A stretch of DNA of 64,000 nucleotides from an uncultured Tateyamaria sp. GTDB taxonomy: Bacteria > Pseudomonadota > Alphaproteobacteria > Rhodobacterales > Rhodobacteraceae. The stretch is taken from contig NZ_CANMEU010000001.1 in NCBI RefSeq assembly GCF_947497045.1, positions 372,001 to 436,000 of the forward strand, written 5' to 3'. Positions within the stretch are counted from its first letter, which is position 1. Each line of letters begins with the position of its first letter. A program made the translations under genes and the position numbers. The notes under the pieces were generated by a model. The model was given only the letters and a program-made list of their open reading frames with translations. It was not told the origin of the DNA and searched no databases. Below are positions 1 to 7,740 of this stretch, in pieces.

Positions 1-1
1 A

Positions 2-79
2 GCATTCCTGGTGATCCTGCCAAGCTACCGGGCGCGCCGTGCCCGAGCACGGGCCGCTGGCATCGCTGACGGCGATTGA
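2..79 (+). CDS. 3' tail of an unidentified protein, cut by the window edge
   Basis: An open frame enters from the left edge and ends at TGA 77-79. The 25 visible residues begin hydrophobic (AFLVILPSY) and end in an Arg/Ala-rich stretch, like the cytoplasmic tail of a membrane protein. No family can be named. The 194 bases that follow, up to the next start, show no convincing gene. It could equally be a chance frame. Confidence 0.25.
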   Translation, partial: AFLVILPSYRARRARARAAGIADGD

Positions 80-273
80 TGCCGCCTGTGCTCTGATCCG
101 CCAGACCGGGTGGCGATCAATGGCGGTCGGGGCAAAGCTGCCTTGGTCGCGTCATCAAGGCTGTGCGTCTTAATCGCGACGCTACGCCGCGATCAGGGGC
201 AACATGGTTGCTACAATCTTTCACGAGCACTAAACGCAATTCAGTTTTTGATGCGCTCCAGACAAGGCTTACC

Positions 274-1602
274 ATGTCCAACACTTCAAAACCTTCAACA
301 GTGGATCGGCTGTTGGATCAAATTGAGCAGAAGAGCGCGACAATCGGCATTATCGGCATGGGTTATGTGGGCATACCACTGGCCGTTGCCGTTGGGCATG
401 CCGGGTACCGGGTCATTGGTTTTGATGTCCTTCCCGACCGGATCGAGCAGCTCAATTCATGCCGCAGCCCAATCGGCCATATCCCTGACGCGGCTCTTGA
501 GCAAATTCAGGAGACCGGCTTTGAAGCCACAAAAGACTTTGCGCGTACCGCCGAATGCGAAGCGTTAATCATTTGCGTGCCCACACCTCTGGATAAAACA
601 CGCGAGCCCGACCTGAGCTTTGTGACGTCCACAATGGATGCCATCGGGCCTTATCTGCGGGCAGGCCAATTGTTGGCGCTGGAAAGCACCACATGGCCCG
701 GAACCACAGATGAGATATTGAAGCCCTATGTGGAGCGCGCCGGTCTGACGGTCGGCGAGGACTTTTTCCTTGTGTACTCGCCAGAGCGCGAAGATCCGGG
801 CAACGCCAGCTTCAGCACGCATTCGATCCCCAAGATTCTTGGTGGTGACACGCAAGCATGTCGCAAGGTAGGCGTCGCACTCTACAGCGCGTTTATCGAC
901 GAGGTTGTGCCTGTCAGTTCCACCAAGGCGGCTGAGATGACAAAGCTGCTGGAGAATATTCAGCGGTCTGTAAACATTGGGCTGATGAACGAGATGAAGA
1001 TCGTCGCGGAGGCGATGAACCTCGATATCTTTGAAATCATTGATGCCGCCGCGACCAAACCGTTCGGCTTTGTTCCCTACTATCCCGGCCCTGGAGTTGG
1101 CGGCCACTGCATCCCGATCGACCCGTTTTACCTGACGTGGAAGGCGCGCGAATTTGGGTTGCACACGCGGTTCATCGAGCTTGCAGGCGAAATCAATGCC
1201 ACGATGCCGACCTATGTCATCGACAAACTTGTGCGCGCCCTGTCAGAACGCGGCAAAGCGCTGAAGGACGCCAAGGTGATGGTGCTTGGTGTGGCTTACA
1301 AACGCGACCTAGAAGATGTCCGCGAAAGCCCATCGGTTCTTGTGATGGAAATTTTGCGCGACTGGAATGCGGACCTGTCCTATAGCGACCCGCACGTACC
1401 GATTTTCCCGGTCATGCGCGAACATCGGTTTGATCTGTCATCGACGGAACTTACACCCGAAACACTGGCCCAGCAGGACGCGGTCCTTTTGCTGACGGAT
1501 CACACTGGCTTCGATTACGATCTGATTGCTGAACATGCGCCTCTTTTGATCGATACGCGCGGTGTCTATCGCCGCCTCGGGAAAAAGGTTCCTACGGCTT
1601 AG
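274..1602 (+). CDS. wbpA: UDP-N-acetylglucosamine 6-dehydrogenase (WbpA-type nucleotide-sugar dehydrogenase)
   Basis: NAD-dependent oxidation of a UDP-N-acetylhexosamine to the uronic acid, a cytosolic step in making surface polysaccharide. The protein shows the Rossmann motif [13 protein letters not shown] near residue 25, the ESTTWPGTT and [10 protein letters not shown] segments typical of UDP-GlcNAc/ManNAc dehydrogenases, and the catalytic-cysteine loop [12 protein letters not shown]. The C-terminal substrate domain is complete and the length, about 442 aa, fits the family. The frame is open upstream to 163, but the ATG at 274 lies just ahead of the first family-like residues and is preferred. 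It stands alone here; its polysaccharide partners would lie left of the window. The exact sugar substrate cannot be settled from sequence. Confidence 0.88.
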   Translation: MSNTSKPSTVDRLLDQIEQKSATIGIIGMGYVGIPLAVAVGHAGYRVIGFDVLPDRIEQLNSCRSPIGHIPDAALEQIQETGFEATKDFARTAECEALIICVPTPLDKTREPDLSFVTSTMDAIGPYLRAGQLLALESTTWPGTTDEILKPYVERAGLTVGEDFFLVYSPEREDPGNASFSTHSIPKILGGDTQACRKVGVALYSAFIDEVVPVSSTKAAEMTKLLENIQRSVNIGLMNEMKIVAEAMNLDIFEIIDAAATKPFGFVPYYPGPGVGGHCIPIDPFYLTWKAREFGLHTRFIELAGEINATMPTYVIDKLVRALSERGKALKDAKVMVLGVAYKRDLEDVRESPSVLVMEILRDWNADLSYSDPHVPIFPVMREHRFDLSSTELTPETLAQQDAVLLLTDHTGFDYDLIAEHAPLLIDTRGVYRRLGKKVPTA

Positions 1603-1755
1603 GTTCGGGGCGTCTGGCCGATAAAGACAAGAGCAGAGGTGGTGCAGTTCTTTGAGCCTTCGCCGTAGCGGATAGCCACGCGCCTTAAGTTATTGGGCCT
1701 GCCTGACGATGAAGGTCTTGTTCGGCATACCACTCTGGCCGACGACGACACCAAC

Positions 1756-1881
1756 GCGCTATGACGCAAGGCAGGGCGTATTCGACTACATCAAGATGTC
1801 TACAACCCAAAACGCAAGCACACAAACAACGACATGCCGTCGCCCGTTGACTTCGAAGAAAGACGGATCAAACTGAGATAA
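1756..1881 (+). pseudogene. IS3-family transposase C-terminal fragment, frameshifted
   Basis: Reading from about 1756 gives YDARQGVFDYIKM. After one missing base near 1799 it continues FYNPKRKHTNN and then SPVDFEERR, ending at TAA 1879-1881. This is the well-known C-terminal signature of the IS3-family DDE transposase (OrfB). Only the last 40 or so codons remain, with a frameshift and no detectable terminal inverted repeats, so it is a dead insertion-sequence scar. It marks past transposition at the edge between the polysaccharide gene and the element-rich region. Confidence 0.7.
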
Positions 1882-2199
1882 GCCGGTGTCTAAGAAACTA
1901 GGGGATCTCAGTTCTGGTGAACAAACTTGTGCGCGGGGCAAGGCATCTTTGCCGCTGACCTCGCCAAGCTTGAAGCAACTCAGTTTCGCGCTGATGATCT
2001 GATCCTTACCCCCATCCTCTATCAGACGCATATTTCGCAGCTGATACGCCCCACCCGGATGCGCCGGGGCGGCGCATCCGAGCAGGACGGAGAGTGAGGT
2101 GAGCCTTGGGACATTGCTCACCTCGGACACTGCCTGTCGGGAGTCCGGGATGCCAGCACGGGGAGAAACTGGCGGGTCAGGCAGGTATTCGAAACACTG
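1882..2199. other. intergenic stretch with no gene seen
   Basis: Between the transposase scar and the histidine-kinase-like gene I see no supported reading frame. There is a short GC-rich inverted stretch around 2063-2080 (cgccggggcggcg), which might be a weak hairpin downstream of the scar. The rest has no structure I can defend. Confidence 0.4.
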
Positions 2200-2937
2200 T
2201 TAGGCCGATTGCAAGGCTGGTGTCCTTTTGTCCTTCTGAGATGACGACCCTGTGGTCTGCGACATCGTCGACGGCTCCGCCGGAACACGGATCAACAGCG
2301 CATTCTGCACGCTTACAGAGGTGTCCAGTTTCATTTCGCCACCCAACTGGTGCAAAACCGTGGACGCCGTCAAAAGGGTTGTGCTGACATGAGCCTCCCC
2401 TTCGGATGCAGGATCGGCACAGGGGTAGAGATGATCCATAAACCGCTGCAACACTTGCGGGACATCGGTGGACAGGCGAAACACGACGAAGCCGGGCTCA
2501 GCCACTGCATCAATAGACACTTGCGAGCCGCCACATTCCGCAACTGCGCGCGCCGTATTGGTCAACAAATCCAGAAGCACCCGAAACAGGGCCGACCCAT
2601 CCACCGTAAAGATTACAAGCGGGGCCACAGACACTTTGAACTCAATCGGCACGCCAGACTTCTTCTGATGGTCCCGCGTGAAATCGGCGATGTTGCCCAA
2701 CAACTGACGGGTGTCATCACAATTGTGAAGCTGCGGCAAAGCAGCGTCCACCGAAGGCTGCAATTCGGAGCGACAAATCGCGTTCATACGCTGAATGGCG
2801 CGTGTAATACGATCAGCCTGGCGCTGGACATGCTCGTCTTTGTGCTGTTCCAAAAGCTCGGCGGCGAGGCCCGCGCGCGTCATCAGCCCCTTTATGTCAT
2901 GGGCAACGCCACGCATCTTCAGGTTATCGAACGGCAT
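2200..2937 (-). CDS. soluble histidine-kinase-like protein with degenerate ATP lid
   Basis: A 245-aa cytosolic protein with no membrane segment or sensor domain. An H-box-like AHDIKG (His13) opens a two-helix dimerization region over residues 1-60. An N-box-like LLDLLTNTARAV (Asn127) suggests a HATPase_c fold over roughly 75-220. The expected G1 box (DxGxG) is replaced by LSTDVPQV and the G2 region lacks GLGL, so ATP binding is doubtful. It may act as a histidine phosphotransferase or a pseudokinase rather than an autokinase. The start at 2937 has an AGGA about 7 bases upstream; Met8 is an alternative. No response regulator is adjacent. The last 25 residues are low-complexity Ser/Gln/Lys. Confidence 0.6.
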   Translation of the reverse strand: MPFDNLKMRGVAHDIKGLMTRAGLAAELLEQHKDEHVQRQADRITRAIQRMNAICRSELQPSVDAALPQLHNCDDTRQLLGNIADFTRDHQKKSGVPIEFKVSVAPLVIFTVDGSALFRVLLDLLTNTARAVAECGGSQVSIDAVAEPGFVVFRLSTDVPQVLQRFMDHLYPCADPASEGEAHVSTTLLTASTVLHQLGGEMKLDTSVSVQNALLIRVPAEPSTMSQTTGSSSQKDKRTPALQSA

Positions 2938-3516
2938 GGTGGTTTCCTATGTTGGCACATCAACTCAAGTTCAACGCGAGTGAGTGGTGACTGTCGGTCC
3001 ATGTCCTCAAACTAGTGCGATTCGAGGCATGCATTATTCCACGGTCTTGCCCAACCATTGCGATTGCGTGCGATCAGGCTCAGAGGTCTGCCGACTTTCT
3101 GAAAAATGCGCATTACGTGGGATGTCAGGCTGTCTAATCCCTCCATTTGAAGGATGATGGACAACAACATTACCGCCCAAAAAAAGCTTGATCATGGTCA
3201 CCCGCCGGCGAACGGATTTCGGCCATGTAGGCGATGGATATGCCCTCGTTGGGCGCAAAGCCGGAGCGCAGCATATCACCTGTCCGAAGGCATGCAGTTC
3301 CTTAATCTCCGCCTTGACCGCTTCCGTCGCGCACCGCGAAATTCAGGGGCGGCAAGCGTTGGATTGCTCATGATGACAACAGGGGAAGCCTCCCTGTCGG
3401 AATGATTCATGTTCCGGATTCCGAGGAAGAGGATGATCAGTTCTGCGAGTGTAGGATCGGTGATTTCCTGATGTTTACCAACACGCTCAAGAATATATCT
3501 GGACCGAGGGATACCG
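2938..3516. other. gene-poor stretch, possibly decayed
   Basis: No intact gene is visible in these 579 bases. On the minus strand two short frames joined by a shift near 3290 give plausible-looking peptide (VKAEIKELHAFG, then DMLRSGFAPNEGISIAYMAE), which may be the end of a decayed gene, but I cannot name a family. The rightmost 30 bases carry the GAGGG ribosome-binding site of the next gene. Confidence 0.35.
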
Positions 3517-4518
3517 ATGTCGAGTAACGCTGAAACGTCACTTGGAACCGTCCAAGATGTCAGTGGCGTTTCGATCAGCGTCACGATGAATTCGAAGCGG
3601 CTTTCCGGGCTGACTTTTGTTCACGGGCACGCTCATCGCATCGGGCAGCTAGGCAGTTTTGTAAAGATTCCAATCGGCTATATCGATTTGTTTGGTATCG
3701 TTTCCCAGGTTGAGAGTCTAAAGATGATCTTCGACATGAAGCAGGAGATTTTCTTACGCTCGGCCGCCAAGGGCCTCATCGCTGAAGAAGAAATCGCTGA
3801 ATTTCTAGGAATCTTCTTCAAGGAACAAAGGTTGGCAGACACTGTCTCGCTTACAGGGGCTACAAAGGGGAAGCTGGGAAACAACAAAACAGGTGACATT
3901 GTCTGTGAGGTCGATGGCAAAGACGACAAAAGGATTGTGATTGAGTCAAAGTTCGATAAGAGTCTTGCCCTCGGCGACATTGGCTCGAGAGACGTCTTTG
4001 CAAGTGGTGCAGATACGGCTTGGAGCCAACTGATCGAAGCTCAAGCAAACCGAGACGGCAAGACCGCAATTATCGTTTTTGATGTCGCTTCTGTTAGTAA
4101 CTCGGTGTCCAAAGCTGTACAAAATGTCAGGTTTGTTCCCGAAATTGGTTTTTGCGTAATCATCGATAGCGGCAAGGGTGATTACACCAACCTCGTTATT
4201 GCCTACATGCTTGCTCGCGACCTAGTCAAAAACGCAACTAGGATAGAGTTGGACAAAGACTTCCTTGCACTGTTCGTCAACCGAATGATTAAGGACGTGA
4301 GTGAAGTCAGACAAATCGAGAAACTCGTGCGGAGCAATATCCAGAACAACCAGAAGATTTTGGAACAACTAGAGAAAAGCATGCTCGCGTTAGAGTTTAC
4401 GCAAGAGTATCTGATGAGATTCTTGGCCGATGGAACGCTCAGCAAAGAGGACCTCTTGGATTACTATTCAGGTGACGAGGTAAGGGCAAAATTTAAAGAA
4501 ATAGATGTACTTGGCTGA
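3517..4518 (+). CDS. HAS-barrel protein fused to a PD-(D/E)XK nuclease (candidate anti-phage effector)
   Basis: Residues 8-66 match the N-terminal HAS-barrel of HerA-type ATPases in pattern: a GTVQDVSG strand, then FVHGHAHRIGQLGSFVKI and DLFGIVSQV. No Walker A or B motif follows. Instead there is a helical linker (about 67-105) and a restriction-endonuclease-like core: GDIVCEV (Asp127), IVIESKF (Glu143-Ser-Lys145), a Gln/Glu helix near 171-176 and a closing IIVFDV strand. The arrangement resembles the DUF2130-type PD-(D/E)XK fold. The C-terminal 70 residues are predicted coiled coil. The ATG at 3517 has GAGGG about 8 bases upstream. Base composition looks AT-richer than the flanking chromosome. 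It lies 101 bp before a higBA module, the same slot taken by a SIR2-NTPase gene in IME-B. Domain calls are by eye; the defence role is inference. Confidence 0.6.
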   Translation: MSSNAETSLGTVQDVSGVSISVTMNSKRLSGLTFVHGHAHRIGQLGSFVKIPIGYIDLFGIVSQVESLKMIFDMKQEIFLRSAAKGLIAEEEIAEFLGIFFKEQRLADTVSLTGATKGKLGNNKTGDIVCEVDGKDDKRIVIESKFDKSLALGDIGSRDVFASGADTAWSQLIEAQANRDGKTAIIVFDVASVSNSVSKAVQNVRFVPEIGFCVIIDSGKGDYTNLVIAYMLARDLVKNATRIELDKDFLALFVNRMIKDVSEVRQIEKLVRSNIQNNQKILEQLEKSMLALEFTQEYLMRFLADGTLSKEDLLDYYSGDEVRAKFKEIDVLG

Positions 4519-4584
4519 CGGCTTGCAGGTTTGGCGATGCACAGCAGATAGCCATTCTTGATGCAGGCCAGCATGTATCATCTC

Positions 4585-4610
4585 TTGACGCATGTATCAA
4601 TTCGTGATAC
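4585..4610 (+). promoter_or_regulatory. higBA-1 promoter with palindromic HigA operator
   Basis: A -35-like TTGACG (4585-4590) is followed by the palindrome GTATCAATTCGTGATAC (4594-4610), which covers the spacer and the expected -10. The same layout precedes the second higBA copy (32834-32859), where the palindrome core differs but both arms are kept. HigA antitoxins repress their own operon through such sites, so this is the likely autoregulatory operator. Confidence 0.6.
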
Positions 4611-4619
4611 GGATCGTCT

Positions 4620-4901
4620 ATGATTCAAAGCACCAAGGGCAAACTCGCCGCCAACGCCTTGAAGGAGAAGTATGGCAAAGGCTTCCCAGGTGACTTGGTG
4701 AAGCGCACGCGGGCGATGCTTTCGGCGCTGGACGCTGCGGTTGTTGTCGAGGATTTGCGGTTCCCGCCCGGCAACCATCTGGAAGAACTGAAAGGGGATC
4801 GGGCCGGGCAACACTCCGTGCGGATCAACGGGCGATGGCGCATCTGCTTTGTCTGGACGCCGAACGGCCCCGCCGATGTCGAGATTGTGGACTACCATTG
4901 A
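4620..4901 (+). CDS. higB: HigB-type toxin (RelE superfamily mRNA interferase), copy 1
   Basis: A 93-aa RelE/ParE-fold toxin of the HigB (plasmid maintenance killer) type. Such toxins cut mRNA on the ribosome and are neutralised by HigA. The diagnostic parts are the FPPGNHLEELKGDRAGQ loop, the VRINGRWRICF strand pair and a DVEIVDYH C-terminus. It is the first gene of a toxin-antitoxin operon, with toxin before antitoxin as usual for higBA, and a 12-base gap to higA. It differs from copy 2 (32869-33150) at four positions: L14V, E16G, F48L and R72Q. Both copies look intact, so cross-neutralisation between the two pairs is likely. Confidence 0.9.
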   Translation: MIQSTKGKLAANALKEKYGKGFPGDLVKRTRAMLSALDAAVVVEDLRFPPGNHLEELKGDRAGQHSVRINGRWRICFVWTPNGPADVEIVDYH

Positions 4902-4913
4902 GAGGATACGCTG

Positions 4914-5204
4914 ATGAGCTTGCTTGAAGACCCGATGCACCCCGGTGCAGTCCTGAAAGAGCTTTACCTCGACCCCCTGGAGATTGGGGCCATCGCGTTT
5001 GCGCGGCGTCTGGGCGTGCCTCGGACGCGGATTGAGCGGTTGATCAAGGGCACGACCGGGATCACGCCTGACACGGCCCTGCGGCTTGCTCGTGTGTTCA
5101 ACACGACCCCGGCCTACTGGGTAAATTTGCAGACGAACTACGACATGGCTTTGGCCGCCAAGGAGATTGATGTTTCGAACATCGAACCTCTTATCGCTGC
5201 TTAA
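4914..5204 (+). CDS. higA: HigA-type antitoxin (XRE family), copy 1
   Basis: A 96-aa DNA-binding antitoxin with an XRE helix-turn-helix: FARRLGVPRTRIERLI is the HTH and ALRLARVFNTTPAYWVNLQ is the typical HigA/VapI C-terminal motif. It pairs with HigB directly upstream and should repress the promoter at 4585-4610. It differs from copy 2 by A12E, I24M, L80R, E84D and I94V. The start has a GAGGA 7 bases upstream. Confidence 0.9.
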   Translation: MSLLEDPMHPGAVLKELYLDPLEIGAIAFARRLGVPRTRIERLIKGTTGITPDTALRLARVFNTTPAYWVNLQTNYDMALAAKEIDVSNIEPLIAA

Positions 5205-5247
5205 CCTATAAGACGGCGAATCCAGGTGCTATGTGCCATAGAAGCGA

Positions 5248-6000
5248 CTAGACACCTATGGCCTCCTTGATCTCGACTATTGCCGGACCAAGAGCAGACC
5301 GAAGATTGGCACTAGTTTGGGGCCTCCACATTACTAGATTCACACCGCTGAGATCGGTTGGAACTTTCGCCCCCGAAGCTGTCGAAACAACTAAGAACAC
5401 GCGATCTGCCCCCAACGCACCGATAAAAAGGCCCGCTTCAAATATGACATTATCCCGGGGTGCGAGGACGTCTTGCTCACGGTACTTCAGTTCGTCGTCG
5501 GCGGTAATACAGAAGACCGCGTAATCATACTTTTTCGTGCTTTCAACCAGATCATTGAAAGCGGTCGAGGTTGGTTTGAATACATCCTGATGCCAAACAA
5601 CAGACTCAATGTCTGTTGTTCTATGAAGGCCCCATTTAGGAGGGTTTGGGGGCCGTGGTGGCCCCGGTACCCCGGCCACTGTGGCCCCCGTCTCAATCTC
5701 AGGCTCTGCGGTCGGCTCCAGGGCCTCGACCTTTGCCAGATCGATCCGGTAAACGACGGTGAATCCGTTCTTGCAGGTCCGCGCGCCAGTCTCGACCAGG
5801 ATGCCTTCCTTCAGGAAGTCCCGGATCGTCCGCTTGACTGTCGTTTCGCCCAGCTCCGTATGCCGCTGGATCGTCCCCTTGGAACACCAGATGCCAGACC
5901 CATCGTCCGACGCCTTGTCCGCCAAGAACATGATGATCTGCTTGCGCGTCGCACTCCCGAACTTCCGCTCCGCACAAGCATTCGCCACCCGCCAGCTCAT
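5248..6000 (-). CDS. chimeric winged-helix / truncated TIR-domain protein
   Basis: The N-terminal 120 residues (from MSWRVANACAERKFG) are nearly identical to the winged-helix replication-like gene at 37927-38781. After the Pro-rich GVPGPPRPPNPPK the protein changes abruptly into a TIR-like nucleotide-binding domain of the CAP12/Pycsar-effector type: SVVWHQDVFKP, DYAVFCITADDE, APRDNVIFEAGLFIGALG with the candidate NADase glutamate, then VNLVMW. The first strand and helix of the TIR fold (the usual GSSSEG-like start) are missing. This points to a deletion joining an IME gene to the 3' part of a TIR effector gene. The frame extends upstream to 6108, but Met at 6000 matches the paralogue's start. 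NADase activity is doubtful given the missing part, and no cyclase gene is nearby. Confidence 0.65.
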   Translation of the reverse strand: MSWRVANACAERKFGSATRKQIIMFLADKASDDGSGIWCSKGTIQRHTELGETTVKRTIRDFLKEGILVETGARTCKNGFTVVYRIDLAKVEALEPTAEPEIETGATVAGVPGPPRPPNPPKWGLHRTTDIESVVWHQDVFKPTSTAFNDLVESTKKYDYAVFCITADDELKYREQDVLAPRDNVIFEAGLFIGALGADRVFLVVSTASGAKVPTDLSGVNLVMWRPQTSANLRSALGPAIVEIKEAIGV

Positions 6001-6155
6001 GAGAACGCCCCGAAAGCCGCACAGACGTACGAATTTTGTACAGGTTTTGTACGAGATTTCGGTCGTTTTCGGAGAAATCGGCGGAAATCGAAACGGGCGT
6101 TTCTGCACGCTTCTGCAGAACCCCTTGCAAATAAGTCATATTTTTCAGGCAGTTT
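6001..6155 (-). repeat. duplicated right end of an IME-B-like element (relic C)
   Basis: This stretch repeats 38782-38936 with few differences. It includes the tandem TTTGTACAGG (6035-6044) and TTTGTACGA (6046-6054) motifs, and runs straight into a tRNA-Arg 3'-end remnant. In IME-B the same motifs lie near both ends, including inside the integrase gene, so they are candidate integrase arm-binding sites. The copy here shows that another element of the IME-B family once sat to the left. It also holds the promoter region of the chimeric gene. Confidence 0.65.
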
Positions 6156-6170
6156 TGGCGACCCCGGCAG
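6156..6170 (-). repeat. att remnant: last 15 bases of tRNA-Arg(CCT)
   Basis: TGGCGACCCCGGCAG matches the 3' end of the tRNA-Arg gene (38937-38951), including the CCA end read on the minus strand, then diverges. It is the left junction of IME-A and the right junction of relic C. The shared core here is much shorter than at 27011-27057. Confidence 0.65.
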
Positions 6171-6207
6171 AACGGGGTGAATTTCGAAGTATCAATGCCT
6201 TAGTCGG

Positions 6208-6225
6208 AAAAGTTCCAACTTCCGC
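6208..6225. repeat. candidate integrase arm-type site, left end of IME-A
   Basis: AAAAGTTCCAACTTCCGC here is repeated exactly at 26936-26953, near the right end of IME-A. A partial inverted copy (gtccaactttttcg) lies about 40 bases further in at 6259-6272. Exact repeats close to both att sites of one element are what is expected for tyrosine-recombinase arm-binding sites. Confidence 0.45.
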
Positions 6226-6402
6226 CGCTATAAGAAATCAAGGGCTTACAAGGTGGGGGTCCAACTTTTTCGAGGGTAGTACCCTCAAAAAGAAAATCGC
6301 CGGAGGGGTTGCAGCCCCATCCGACGACAAACAAAAGTTCAATGCCCCATCTGACTACCAGAATCTGCTGAATCCCGCAAGCGCAGGATGGGAGGTGCGG
6401 GC

Positions 6403-7503
6403 ATGATGCGGCACCTCACACATAATGGTTTACCGAGCGGCATGACGCGTTGGCAGTTCTTTGGATTGATCGAGCGCGGTCGCCGTCAACTGGGCCTGAG
6501 TAAGGGCGCAACCGCCTACCTGAAAGTGGCAATCTCCAACACTATAGACGAAGATTTTGTCGCTGGCCGGATTTGCAGCTTCTGGACGTCGGTCACGAAG
6601 ATTGCGGCGCAGGCAGGCCTGGACCGGCGGCAGATCGCGCGCATCGAAAGTGATCTGGTCCAGCGAGGGCTGCTGGCGAAAACGGCTTCAGACCACAGTC
6701 GCCGTGCTGGCTCCCGCAGAGGCGGGAAAATCGGGAATGAATTTGGGATCAATCTCGCCCCCCTGATTGCGCAGGCAGTCGAGATTCAAGCTGCGGCTCA
6801 AAAGGCTGCCTTTGAAGAGGAAGAGGCCGAACGGCTTCGCCGCCGGATCAAAAAGCTGTTCGGTGACATCCGCAGGCTTTGTTCCGGTGGTGCGATGGAA
6901 GCCGCTACGGAAGTCCTGCCCAATCGGCGTCCTTCAACCATTCAAAGTTTCGAAAGGCTGCAGCAGGTAGCCGAAGCACTGGAAGCGGTTTGGGAGGATT
7001 TTTCCGCGCAAATTGGTAGGGGTGAAAAGTCCCACCAGTGCGACATTTCACCCGCGCTCAATACAAGTAAGGAAAATATTAACAAAACCTGTAGGGCTGA
7101 GAGGCGGGATGATGCTCAGCCGGTCCGCACATCAGCTGCCCAAGTGGCGCTGCTGGCCAGTGCGCCACTGCGGGAGATCATCGAGTTATATTGGAATGCG
7201 CTCGACAACCGGGGTCGCCTCAGCTGGCAATCGGTCCAATCAGCTGCGAAAGATCGGGCCAATCAGCTTGGAATCAGCGCCGTTACCTGGCAGCGGCAAT
7301 GCAGGGCGTTGGGCCAGGATAGGACCGCGCTGTGCCTCATGATCGCCGATCGCAATGCAGACCGCTCTGACGCCTACCGGGTCAGGGATGCCGCTGCCGC
7401 GTTCGTTGGCATGGCACGATCAGAGGCGCGCCAGGGCATGGTCGTCAACAGCCTGCTCGGGGAACTGCTCGGCAGCGATGAAGGGCAAAGCAATGGTGGT
7501 TGA
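6403..7503 (+). CDS. repC: RepC-like plasmid replication initiator
   Basis: The N-terminal half matches RepC initiators of alphaproteobacterial repABC plasmids: FFGLIERGRRQLGLSKGA, then FWTSVTKIAAQAGLDRRQIARIE, a winged-helix DNA-binding module. The C-terminal half has a second helical domain ending around AAAFVGMARSEARQG. At 366 aa it is shorter than typical RepC (about 400-430 aa). An AT-rich patch inside the gene (about 7062-7093) resembles the place where repC-borne origins sit. The ATG at 6403 has GGGAGGT 7 bases upstream; an ATG at 6388 is less likely. No repA or repB precedes it, so partition is absent or supplied by the ParA-like protein at 11757. It suggests IME-A can replicate when excised. 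Confidence 0.75.
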   Translation: MMRHLTHNGLPSGMTRWQFFGLIERGRRQLGLSKGATAYLKVAISNTIDEDFVAGRICSFWTSVTKIAAQAGLDRRQIARIESDLVQRGLLAKTASDHSRRAGSRRGGKIGNEFGINLAPLIAQAVEIQAAAQKAAFEEEEAERLRRRIKKLFGDIRRLCSGGAMEAATEVLPNRRPSTIQSFERLQQVAEALEAVWEDFSAQIGRGEKSHQCDISPALNTSKENINKTCRAERRDDAQPVRTSAAQVALLASAPLREIIELYWNALDNRGRLSWQSVQSAAKDRANQLGISAVTWQRQCRALGQDRTALCLMIADRNADRSDAYRVRDAAAAFVGMARSEARQGMVVNSLLGELLGSDEGQSNGG

Positions 7504-7740
7504 TTCATTGCAGCCACAGCCCCTGATTTGCCATCGAGTCGCCCTCGCGACGACAGACCGCGCGCCCACCACAAGGCTGGCGCGGGCTGGTGTTGCAGCC
7601 GCTGAAGGCGGCTTCGGTCCCGTTGGGACCGGCGGCGCAGCCGCTTGGTTGGGTGCAGGGGCGCAGCGCCTTGCCCGGCGAGTTGTTTATCAACTCAATA
7701 GTCGGTCAGTATTGCGTTTCTTTTGTTGGGGCCGCTGATC

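Noticed and set aside
3034-3584. Minus-strand frames of 81 and 102 aa before the HAS-barrel gene
   Set aside because: The larger one overlaps the HAS-barrel gene start, neither looks like a known family, and sensible-looking peptide is split across frames near 3290. At best a decayed gene; described as a gene-poor stretch.
5248-6000. A CBASS or Pycsar operon around the TIR domain
   Set aside because: No cyclase gene is adjacent on either strand and the TIR is truncated, so only the effector-like fragment is claimed.
6277-6291. GAGGGT-AGT-ACCCTC hairpin upstream of repC
   Set aside because: A perfect short stem with A/T runs on both sides, but neither strand has a T-run after the stem, and I could not define a counter-transcribed RNA as in repABC plasmids. 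Worth a transcript check, not a supported feature.
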